From Erodium maritimum (taxonomy: Eukaryota; Streptophyta; Magnoliopsida; Geraniales; Geraniaceae), in contig OY997591.1 in NCBI GenBank assembly GCA_963921825.1, positions 30,463,825 through 30,527,824 on the forward strand: a stretch of 64,000 nt of DNA, written 5' to 3'. This document shows, piece after piece, positions 37,315-47,600 of this stretch; within the stretch, counting starts at the first letter, position 1, and each line of letters begins with the position of its first letter. Below the pieces are notes generated by a model that saw only the letters and a program-made list of their open reading frames with translations, had not been told where the DNA came from and did no database searches. The position numbers and the translations under genes are program-made.

Positions 37315-39289
37315 TATCTTTTAGGGAAAACTACCAATACCTACCCAGAACCATGCCCATTTAACTGATGTTTACCCTGAAGTTTAAAGTTTACTGATGC
37401 ATACCCTGAAGTTTCGAAAATGTAACTCAAAACCCCTTCGTCAGCTAAAATGACGAAAATACCCTCAACTACACTTCAATAATTATGTTAAAAAAATTAT
37501 TTAAAAATTACTTTTGTTATATATATATATATATATAAGAACCACTCCCGGTCAACGCTAGTCAAATCTGCGAAAAACAAGAAAAATTAAAAAAATTGAA
37601 GCAAACACTAAATTAAACCTAAGATTGACCCCGAGGGTCATACCGGACTTAAGTTGACCCCGTTATCGACCAAAGTGAGTTCCAGGGGACTCAGGGCAAC
37701 TTTTTGACCAATTTGGGAAATGTTGACTTTTCGTTGGAAAAGTCAACCGAGCGACGTTTTGGTCCATTCGATGACCGTTTTAGATCCAAAAAGCTTAGCC
37801 ATCGTCGCAGCGGTCTTAGTTGAGCCGTTTCCTTGTAGCCCGTCAAGTTTCGTAATTTCTTGGAAAAAGTGCCCGTTCGGGGCCCGAAACGTCCGAATTT
37901 TCGCGAATCTGATTGGAAAATATCTAGAAGATATTTTTCCAAAAAGGTGGGGGACCCACCTTGCCACTTGTCAAACAAGTGGTGGTGTTAGGTATTTTTG
38001 AAAAGAACAAAGATGAGAGGACAAGGGGGGTTCGGCCATATTGGGTTTTTTTGGACTTTATAGAGAGAGAAAGTGTGCTAGAAGAAGAGAGAAAAGGAGA
38101 GAAAATGAGAGAAGAAAAGAGAAGGTTTGGGCTAGGGTTTTGCCTCCCCACGAGAATCTAACCCTTGGATCGTCTCAAAGTTAGGAGAATCAAGCTCACA
38201 CCGTCTTCCTCTACGGTAGGCAACAAACCGATATTCGTTTTGTCAAGTTCTAAATTTAGGTTTTGGTTTAAAACTAGTAGTTTAGGGTTGTATTGATGAT
38301 GGGGGATCGTTGGAGACGTTTTGAGGTGAAGAGGGACGTTTTCCGGTGATCGGGAGCTCGGGGGGAGCTCCGGCCACCATAGGGGGTGGCCGGCCGGAGC
38401 TAGGGTCGGCCACCACCATGGTGAGCCGGGCCCATTTGAGCCCTATCCACCCACGGCCAAGTTGGGTCGGGTGGGGCCCACGTGCTCGGGTGCTCGGGTT
38501 TTGTGTTCGGGTGGTTTATGACGTTCCCCGAGTATTTAATCTACAACCGGATCGAAATTTGGAATTAAATTGTGAAAGTTGTAATTGACGGGTTTAGAAA
38601 CTTTAAACGCTAATTAAATGACTCGGAAGTCGGAATTCGAATCCGTCGAGTGCCTAGGAACCCTTGAATTATTCTAAGACCATAGAAACGAAGACGGGAA
38701 TTTCAGTGCCCCGGAAGGGCGTTTTCAAAACCCGGGCAGATTCGCCATGTCGGGCGAATCGGGCCTTTCCGGGTCCAATATCGACATTGTCGGGGTTACT
38801 TTTGGGCGCCAAGTTCATTAAAATTCAGTTTATGCCTGCAAGCTTAAAAGCGTTTAAATTTGTGTTCTTTTAGATCGTGCCGCTGATAGAGGAAAGGGAA
38901 AGCTAGGCGAGTGACCGAGATCACGCCGGATCTAAATTGTGCGCTTTTGGAGAAAGCATACGAGGTAAGGAAAAGTAGCCGGATCTCGGCCCTGACTAGG
39001 GAAAGTTAACAGTAGAAATGCATGTGACACTGGGGTGTCGTGGGTTTAGTAAGTTTATCGAATATTAGGAAGGTGGGCGACACCGGGTAGTGTCGTATGA
39101 TACGGGAACGTATCGAACATTAGCAATGCATGTGACACTTAGTAGTGTCGTAGGAGCAGTGAACTTATCGATATTAGAATTACTGGAGGCATATGACCAT
39201 GCCCGGAGGTTGATTATGAAACTGTTGATATTAGAACTGCTGGAGGCATTGGTTATGCCCGAAGGTTGTTTGTGTAATTGGTGTCTTTG

Positions 39290-39745
39290 GTGGCCATGAT
39301 AGCCCGTACTTTGCTGTTTGTGTCTTGGGTGGCCATGAGAGCCCGTACTTTACTGTTGTGTCTTGGGTGGCCATGAGAGCCCGTACTTTACCGTTGTGTC
39401 TTGGGTGGCCATGAGAGCCCGTGAGTTACTGTTGGTGTGTCTTGGGTGGCCATGAGTGCCCGTGGGGTTGTTGAGCCCGTGAGTTACTGTTGGTGTGTCT
39501 TGGGAGGCCGTGAGTGCCTGTGGGGTTGTTGAGCCCGTGAGTTACTATGGTGTGTCTTGAGTGGCCGTGAGTGCCCGTGGGGTTGTTGAGCCCGTGAATT
39601 ACTGTTGGAGTGTCTTGGGAGGCCGTGAGTGCCCGTGGGGTTGTTGAGCCCGTGAGTTATTGTCGGTGTGTCTTGGGAGGCCGTGAGTGCCCGTGGGGTT
39701 GTTGAGTCCGTGTTTTACTGTTGGTGTCTTGGGTGGCCATGAGTT
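39290..39745 (-). repeat. Minisatellite inside A4 (GTCTTGGGTGGCCATGAG units)
   Basis: About ten units of 40-60 bp with GTGTCTTGGG(T/A)GGCC(A/G)TGAG. It corresponds to the A3 tract at 34380-34745 on the other strand. Confidence 0.85.
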
Positions 39746-39839
39746 CCTGTGGAGTGTTGAACCTGTGTTTGTTGCTGTTTGTTTAACTTTGCTTGTGATT
39801 GTGATTGTGATTACCTGAGGTTGGAAACCCGACTTTGTG

Positions 39840-40130
39840 TCGGGGAAGTTGCGTGGTGTGGCTAGCCTCCCGACAAGGATCGGGGGAAGCGTAGAGGTTG
39901 TGGGCTAGCCTCCCGACAGGGATCGGGAGAAGGATTGCGAGGTTGGTGGTGTGGCTAGCCTCCCGACAGAGGTCGGGGGTAGGGGAGAGGTTGTGGGCTA
40001 GCCTTCCGACTGTGTGTCGGGAGAAGTTTCGTGGGTTGCGCGGGTGTGGCTAGCCTCCCGACAAAGGTCGGGGGTAGGGGAGAGGTTGTGGGCTAGCCTC
40101 CCGACTGAGATCGGGAGAAGTTGTGCGACA
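39840..40130 (-). repeat. Minisatellite inside A4 (GGCTAGCCTCCCGAC units)
   Basis: GGCTAGCCTCCCGAC(A/T) followed by GATCGGG-like sequence is repeated seven times, each unit about 45-60 bp and containing a small CCCGAC...GTCGGG inverted repeat. Confidence 0.85.
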
Positions 40131-40470
40131 GGTCGACCGCCTGACCTGACAGGGAGCGGTAAAGGGCGAGAGAGAGAGGGGTTACTGAGCAGCTGCCGTG
40201 CGATCCTTTGTGATCTTGTTTGGTGTGCGATCCTTTGTGATCTTGGGTGTTGCGTGGTTGTCTGTCGTGTCTTTGGAGGAGGTCGTCAATCGTTATGTCA
40301 GGTCTATATTACGTGTTCGAGTGTTGAGTCGGTTGAGGAAAGTAACAGTGGGTGTGTGTCAATCGAAGTACTTGAGTTGGGGACAGTGATCCCCGGTGTT
40401 GAGTTTGTTGTTGGTGTTACCGGCATTGTCTGCTAAGTATGTCGTAGTCAGTCTGTTATCCGTGGTGGTG

Positions 40471-40590
40471 AGCGAACGCTCACCCCTAGCTGCTTTTCCT
40501 ACAGGTACTGTTCGCGGGACGGACTAGGTGAGCGAACGCTCACCCCTAGCTGCTTTTCCTACAGGTACTGTTCGCGGGACGGACTAGGTG
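40471..40590. repeat. Perfect 60 bp tandem duplication inside A4
   Basis: 40471-40530 and 40531-40590 are identical. The unit contains the AGCGAACGCTCACC hairpin that is single in the other family A copies. Confidence 0.95.
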
Positions 40591-41059
40591 AGCTCTCGAA
40601 GCTTGAAGAGCTAGGAGCGGGGGTCCAGGTTTACTTTTGAGTCTAGCGACGTACACTTGTATTTTGGCCGCTTGTGGGACGTACTTTTGAGTTGTAAATA
40701 ACTATTTTGTTTAAGTAATTGGTGGTTTTAAAGTGTTTTATTTAAAATGTCTGAAAGGTTTTATTGTTTTAAACGTTCGCGTTCCGAGTTCGGTTTTACT
40801 GAAATTGGGGCGTGACAATATATATATATATACTTATTAAATGACTTCATTTTTATTTAAAAAATAACTTCATTTATATTGTAAAAAAATTATTTAAAAA
40901 AATCATTGAGGGTATTTTCGTCATTTTAGCTAACAAAAGGGGTTTTTAGTTACAAGTCGTAACTTCAGGGTATACATCAGTTAACTTTAAACTTCAGAGT
41001 AAACATCAGTTAAATGGGCATAGTTTTGGGTAGGTATTGATAGTTTTCCCTATCTTTTA

Positions 41060-42557
41060 AACTTAACAAGTTTCTTTTTGACCTGTTGAGAATATTGCAT
41101 CATTGATACTAAATTGTGTAATATTACATTGGCTCTTCCGGGGCCTTCAATAAGATCTGATGCACCAGATATTTTTCTGTTGCTTTTAACATAATTAGGG
41201 AGACTTTTGTCCGTAGTTCTTCATAAGACCAATAAATAATAGATGGAAGAAATGTAGAGGAATTTTTTTTCATCGATTATAAATAATATGATGTCGCGTG
41301 GAAATATTTTCTTTGATCTATTCTACAGGGGTCATCAAATTAGAACTTCCGGTCTTTATGTGAGTTTTCGGTTACAATTTTCATTAATTTCACACATCTT
41401 GAACAACACGTTCAAGAAACTCGTTTTCTTGGTGATTATAGAACTTTATGTTCAAAATGTCATGTCTTGTGTAAACTTTAGGCTACACATATCGAATATG
41501 CATAATGTCTACATAAATATTAATAATTATATATTATGATTAAACAATGAACTAACACATTATAATGCATGAAATAAACATCATTGTACACTGAGTAATT
41601 CGTGGGGTGAATATAAGAATTAGATATAAACATGAACACACATCGAGCAAACTTGTGGGGTAAACAATATATAAATAACTGTATAGAAAAAAATTAGCCT
41701 TCAAGCCTTGGAGACAAGTTACAAGCTTCGGTCTTGTGGTATGTCATTTAGTCATAAAAGTAAGTTTCAAGTTGATACTTTGAACCCAAACTTCAGGTTT
41801 TGTCATCATTAGGTACATGTGAACTTTGGGTCACACTAATTTCAGCAAGTTATAAGACCCACGATCTTTAATCAAAACTTCAGGTTCTGTAAACATCTTT
41901 TCTCACTAATATTTGAATTTTGGTTCAAAAACGGTTCGACATTATAAAACAGTAAACTGAATATAATAAACTAAGTAAAGAACGTGTCATTAATATCACG
42001 AACCATCAACTATAATACTCTTATTCATATATGGGAGAGAATACACAAAAAATTGTTGTACCATGTATTTGGAACTTCTGATCTTACATACATCAGGTCG
42101 ATGGCATTATGTATTTGGAATCTCTGATCCAACATACCATAATATTTGTAAACTTCATGCTACAAATATACGACCTCACAAATTTATTCACAAAACGACC
42201 ATGCAATGAGCGAACACATGGAGTAGCCAAACTACCCATGTAACCATATACATATTTTTTTTTCAAGCATCATGCCTTTAAGCCAAGTTGCATGTGATAA
42301 AAAAACGGTTCGTATCTTGGAACTTCATATCCAAATGTTTCACTTTCAACAAATCTCACATTCGAGTATAAAAAACAAAACACAAGTATATAATAAACAT
42401 CAAGTTTCTGATGTGAAAGATTCAATGTATATTGGCAATCACGGAGCATACTTACAAATGAATTTGTATAAATAAGCATAAATGAAATTCAAATAAACTT
42501 ACGATAATACGAAACGTTGATAATTGAACATTAGAGCAATTCGTGTTGCTAACGTGT
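41060..42557 (-). pseudogene. Family F copia 5' region (leader, gag, protease remnant), decayed
   Basis: The lower part (about 41070-41180) still shows a copia-like protease/spacer segment on the minus strand with LIEGPGRAN, in front of a KRNLLS-like motif. The rest has no usable reading frame. It leads up to the 5' LTR. Confidence 0.45.
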
Positions 42558-42723
42558 TGTGAAAGTAAGAACAATATCTTGTGAATGAAAGAACAGTATT
42601 AGAGAAAACAAGAGAACATGAAGAGAATTAAGAAGCGAAATGGAAAAGCCAAAGGTCTTGCAACATAAGTCTAAAAGCCTCTATAAAATAAAGATGTCAT
42701 CCAACACATATATTTTCATAACA
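42558..42723 (-). repeat. Family F copia 5' LTR, internally deleted
   Basis: 166 bp, matching 30319-30594 at both ends but lacking about 110 bp from the middle. Confidence 0.85.
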
Positions 42724-42884
42724 TGTAGTGAATTGTCACTTCCTTTCGAATCAATAATATATAATATGAAAACTTATTTAAGAGCACATATAGTCGAAAT
42801 CTTCCTGTAAAAATCGAGGTGCCTAAAACCGATCAAATTATCGGTGTTGATTGTTGCTAGATGTTGTCCGATTCCGAGCTCAAA

Positions 42885-44150
42885 ATTGGTTGTAAATGGG
42901 TCGACGCTTTTGACGATCGAGCATGGGGAGAAGCGGTCGGTCAGTGTCAACACAAAACGACATGTGACAGACGAATTTGGAAAAAATGATTGTTGGGGAA
43001 CAAGGATCAACATTCACATTTTGAAAAGATAATTTATGACCCCAACAGATAGATCAACAATTTAAATAAGAAACATTTTCCCCTATAAATACTACACATA
43101 ATAAACACTTATACACCTTCAATTCACTCAAATTGTTCTTCACTCACGCCTAAAAAACTTGGGTGGAGTGAGAAGACATGTACATAGTTTTTTGTTAGGT
43201 TCATCGTTTAGTTAATTCATACGAAGCAAACACGAAGAGTACAAATGAAATCGGAAAAGGTGTTAATCGAGAATGCTATAAAAAGTCATAGCATATAACC
43301 AACAAATAATCCGAGTATCATTGGTCAAAGATGAACAACAAGGTCAACAAATTCCTCAGATATAATAGCAGTTGCTGAAAAACCTTTACAAGCGATTAGC
43401 CGAATCAACTCTACGCCAAGACAGGAAAGTTGTACGAAGAAGCATAGTTGAGAAACGATTATTAAACAATTGAAAAAGATAAGGATAGACGAATTTGATT
43501 CATACAACTTGTTGCAACGAATCAAATCAACCCATCAAGATTCAAGAGTAATGACATGCAACATATTCATCTCCATCATTTGAAGTGCGTTCACAAAAGT
43601 AGAAGGCGATGAAAAGGAAAGGAAAATAACATATGTTTTGGTGTAACTATGAGGAACACTAACAAAGCCCTAGTGCATCTCGTCTCCTGAGTTGTCCCGT
43701 GTACTCCTCCAAGTTGTGGGATTTAGGGTTTACTGGCTCGAACTTCGTAAGCTACTCTCTTTGTGCTCGGCTCGACTCTTGAAGCTTCCCTCAAATCCAT
43801 TGATACTCTTGAGCTCCCACATGATTAACCTGCATTGGAGGTGCAAACGAGAACCAAAAGATTGAAAAGGAAAAATATTAACGCTATTTTATGCTTTTCT
43901 AAGGCAAGAAGAGATTGAAATGCAAAAAAAAAAATAGGCATTAAATTGTACATGCAGATGAGACTCCATCATGTATTATCCATAACGATCCACCGAGGCT
44001 CACCTCCAACAGTGAACGTCGAAAATATCATGGAGAATCAAGCAAGACTCCTTGATCGCGAAGTTCATAACCGTTTCAAGGAAGACCTCGTGAACACATT
44101 AAGAGTACATTGGAGATTACGAGAACAATTAAGCTGATCATGTAAGACAA
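42885..44150 (+). pseudogene. PIF/Harbinger-like transposase remnant
   Basis: The first part matches 4840-5245 (CCTATAAATA, CTTATACACCTTCAATTCAC, ACAACAAGGTCAACAAATTC). At 44015-44135 a plus-strand frame gives NIMENQARLLDREVHNRFKE and DLVNTLRVHWRLREQL, which resembles the C-terminal HxxLxxDLIEHxW motif of Harbinger transposases. The region between is rearranged and AT-rich with stops. Terminal repeats were not identified. The family call rests on the short C-terminal motif and the typical leader. Confidence 0.45.
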
Positions 44151-44357
44151 TGTTTTGCATTTTGGGTAGAAAATTAATAAAATTGAACTTTTAAATATTT
44201 CTATAATTTATAAATTTCAAGTGAAAGTTAACAATTTGGCTTAAGGTAGGGAGAAACTGAAAATCAAGCCCAGTGACATATTATTTGTACGGCTGAATAA
44301 ATCTTCAAACATTTAAATTTCCAACCATATGCGTGAAAATTTAAAACGAATCTTTGA
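44151..44357. other. Upstream flank of MAP65
   Basis: AT-rich sequence without ORF, presumably part of the MAP65 promoter. No strong TATA box assigned. Confidence 0.35.
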
Positions 44358-44366
44358 TTTTGGCGC
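44358..44366. promoter_or_regulatory. E2F-like site upstream of MAP65
   Basis: TTTTGGCGC fits the E2F consensus TTTSSCGC, 43 bp upstream of the uORF start and 237 bp upstream of the MAP65 start codon. E2F factors drive G1/S genes, and MAP65 genes are cell-cycle regulated. I saw no MSA (AACGG-core) element nearby. One match in an AT-rich flank is suggestive only. Confidence 0.45.
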
Positions 44367-44408
44367 TAAAACAGCTTCAAATCCGTACACATTCCTTAGT
44401 TAAAAGCG

Positions 44409-44606
44409 ATGTCGCCTCTCTCTCCCTCAAATCTAGGGATTGGAAATGGAGCAGTAAAGCTCTTCGAATCCAAAGAGAAGAAAAAGGAAACTCGCGTCAA
44501 TTTCTCTCGTAACGCCCTTTTCCTTCAAAATCACCATTCTCATCCCCTTTCTAAGCTTTTGATTTTGTCCGAATCTTCTTCTTCTTCTTCTCAGATTCAA
44601 AAATGA
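44409..44606 (+). CDS. Upstream ORF (65 codons) overlapping the MAP65 start
   Basis: Starts at ATG 44409 and ends with TGA 44604-44606, which overlaps the MAP65 ATG (44603-44605) as ATGA. The peptide is basic in the middle (EKKKETRVN) and ends in a Ser run. It resembles no known protein and is probably regulatory if transcribed: ribosomes that translate it would stop exactly at the main start. Whether transcription begins upstream of 44409 is not known. Confidence 0.4.
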   Translation: MSPLSPSNLGIGNGAVKLFESKEKKKETRVNFSRNALFLQNHHSHPLSKLLILSESSSSSSQIQK

Positions 44607-47600
44607 CTAGTGCTACGTCTCCTTCACTCTTCACTGCGGAGACCGCTTGCGGCTCTCTCCTCCTCGAGCTGCAGGTTCCTACAACTTCCTTGCGCTCTTA
44701 TTACTTCTACTTTTGTGGTTATTAGTTTCTTAATTTTCTCTAAAACGCTAATTTATTTGCTCTGAATTGATTATTGATGCATTGCAAGCATTTTGCAGTA
44801 CCAAAATCGAATAGATTGTTGTATAATCAGTTCTCCTACCTTAAGTCAATCCGTCCAGTTTGATTGTTTTCGCTAGAATCGAGTTGGTCTGTTCCTTTCA
44901 CTCACCAATCTTTTCTTTATTTGTTTAGTGTTGTATTTTTTGAGTGTAAGTAATGCAACTTTCTTAGTTTGATACCGAGATATCTAGTTTTTATGTGTAT
45001 ACAATTATGAAATTGAGGTTAATTACTAGGAATTCTTGATAAAAAATTCCAATCACCTCCCTCATATAATGTCTTGTTCGAAGAAATGTTTTCACTCGAA
45101 CTGCTGAAAGTATATGTATTGAGTATTGTGTTTTTGTATTGTTAAGAATTATCTGTGGTCGGGGTGTTTTAGTTGCAGTATGATTATGACACGAAAATTC
45201 ATTCATATTGCATGTAGAGATTATGGGATGAGATTGGGGAGAGCGATAGCGATAGGGATAGGATGCTCCTGCAGCTTGAGCAAGAGTGTCTTGATATTTA
45301 CCGAAGGAAGGTCAATAGTTCCAGGAGATACAAGGCTGATTTGCATCAGTCACTGGTCGATGGTGAAGCTGAAATCACCAACATTGCTTCTGCTCTTGGG
45401 GAACATGCATCCTTTTCTCGGGTTAGCCTCTTCTTTTTCTTCCGCAAATATAAAATATTGATATGCTTATCATGCTTTTCCCACTACTCAATCTCGTACT
45501 ATGTCTTGCATGAAGATCTAAGTATCAGACATGTCAATGTGACTTTTGATGCCTTGAACCTCTTTCGTCACTCACAAAGGTGTCTACTTTTTGAAGTGTT
45601 AAGTTATCTTGATATGTTGCATATTGAAATTTAGCTATTTTAGTAGTCGTTTTGCTCCAGTGCTCGTGTTCACTAACAGAATCAAGCATATCTGTAGTGT
45701 GATTGTGATGCTGTCATGCAAACACACATGATTAGGCCATGGCTGCTTAGTTAGATTTTTGTAGAAATCTATATGTTTGCAGAGAAATTATGTTGCATCT
45801 ATACCCTTAAGGGCTAAATTCTTGATTGTATGTGTTGAATATTGATTTGGTCTTGTTTGCTGATTGAGAAGGGAAAAGGAACACTTAAAGAACAGATATC
45901 TTCCATAAAACCTACGTTGGAGGGCCTGAAGTCTAAGAAGCAAGAAAGAGTTAAGGAGTTTGCTGACACACAGTCACAGATTGCTTGGATCAGTGCAGAA
46001 ATTGCAGGTATTGGTCAGTCGGTTGATCTACAAGTTAATGAACAGGATTTGACAGTGAAGAAATTGGGGGAACTGAAGTCACATCTTCAGGAGCTTCAAA
46101 CTGAAAAGGTTCCTATGATAAACTTTATATGGGACTTTGAGATGTGCCAACCAATTAGTGTGTGCACTCTTTTACTCACATGTCCTCTTTTGTTTCCTCC
46201 ATTCACGAGCAGATGTTCCGTTTACATAAAGTTAGAAGCCACATAAATACTATTCGTGATCTATCAGCTGTTATGTCATTTGATTTCTTCAAGACTTTTA
46301 ATGAAATACATCCAAGCTTGAGTGATCCTGGTCAGTCACAGAGCATCAGCAATGACACCCTTGCTAGATTAACTGGAGCAATTCAGTCGCTTAAGCAAGA
46401 AAAACAACAACGTTTACAAAAGGTTACATAACATTTACTCTACCTGTGATTTTATAAGTATGTGCCCGCAGGCACACACAAACTAGAGTGTCCATCTATA
46501 ATAGTAGCTTATTTTCTGTTAGGAACTACAATGTTTATCCTCAATCTGGTTGAGATGTCAAGCTCTAAAGTATAATTACATCTTTCACTGCCAAATCACA
46601 TAACGTAACAGATCCATTCACCATCCCCATCTTTTAGAATTTTGTGAGTAATGCCTATCTTTGTTGTCAGGGTACTTGTTTTAAGGTAATCTAGGTTTCG
46701 TAACTTAAAGAGATACATGTTAAGTTTTTAGGGCTATTGTTTATGGAACTGCAGTTTTTGAAGAGCCAAGGGGTTTATTCTTGTAAGAACTCAGAAGTGA
46801 CTAAAGTATTTCTTGCTCCATTCCCACTGTGAGACAACAAAAAGAGTTATGAGAAGGCATTTAAATTTTCAGTTCTATAGAAGTACATAAAGTTTTACCA
46901 GGATAAAGTGTGTATAAACCTGTTACGAGCCTTATGGGCTGGTACAAGGAGGGATAAGCCCACCAACAGTGGCCGGTTAAGGGTGGAAATTTGGGAACTA
47001 GTAGTTTATTTCCTTTTTAATAAAAGTCCTTTAATTGGCTAATTGTATTAGGAATAGGAAATTTGGGTAGAGAGTTACCAATTATGGTTGTATTAGGACT
47101 TTGAGTTTTGGGTAACCTCTTTGGCTATATATTCCAAGAGAGAGGAATAAAATAAGTATGTTGAGAAAAATAAATCTGGTTTGGTTAGGTTTAATTTAGG
47201 TGTAAGCTCTCTCTAACAAGCTTGTTACAGTCACAATTGTGAGAGGGGAGAACAAAGGCTCGCCGTCGCGAAGCCGAAGCTTCAACTCAGCCGCGCATTA
47301 TAGCCATGTAACGCGATCCCATAGTCAGGGTCCTAACAAAACCTTTATTATGGAACTTATAATAAGCTCTGAGTTTTCAAGGCATAATGCTGTTTCCGTC
47401 TTAATGGCCCATCAGATTAAGTACAGTTTAAATGTCATGCAATTAAGTGAACTCCAAAATTTCAACAGTCGTCTATCTTCCAAATTCTTTTATATACATT
47501 TCTTTTTCTCTTTACCTTGTTTCATTTTACTATTTTAGCTTAAAGATCTTGGGAGAACACTGGTAGACTTGTGGGATCTCATGGACACATCAGTTGGAGA

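Larger units (their letters stand above)
37534..40816 (-). repeat. Family A solo LTR, copy A4 (3.3 kb)
   Basis: Reverse orientation, TATAAGAACCACTCCC (TG mutated to TA) at the left and GGGGCGTGACA at the right; flanked by ATATA on both sides, a TSD that lies in a TA-rich target and is therefore less informative. The body matches A1-A3. Confidence 0.82.
37324..41050. mobile_element. Foldback (Mutator-like MITE), copy 4, split by A4
   Basis: GGGAAAACTA at 37324 pairs with TAGTTTTCCC ending at 41050, and the arms match for about 190 bp (ACCCTGAAGTTT and its complement). The flanking 9-mers are identical: TATCTTTTA (37315-37323 and 41051-41059). A family A LTR (37534-40816) sits in its TA-rich centre. 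TACCC cores in the left arm occur at about 37342, 37373 and 37402, a spacing of about 30 bp. Confidence 0.88.
30319..42723 (-). mobile_element. Copia retrotransposon (family F) carrying four nested insertions
   Basis: The minus-strand order is 5' LTR (42723-42558), decayed gag region, integrase remnant, RT, RNase H, polypurine tract and 3' LTR (30594-30319). GTAGTG occurs one base outside each end (30312-30317 and 42725-42730), consistent with a target duplication slightly offset. After removing the inserted hAT-like element, two family A LTRs and the foldback element, about 5 kb remains, normal for Ty1/copia. Confidence 0.8.

Noticed and set aside
37516-37536. TA microsatellite as a feature of its own
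   Set aside because: It is the AT-rich centre of the foldback element used as a target by A4.
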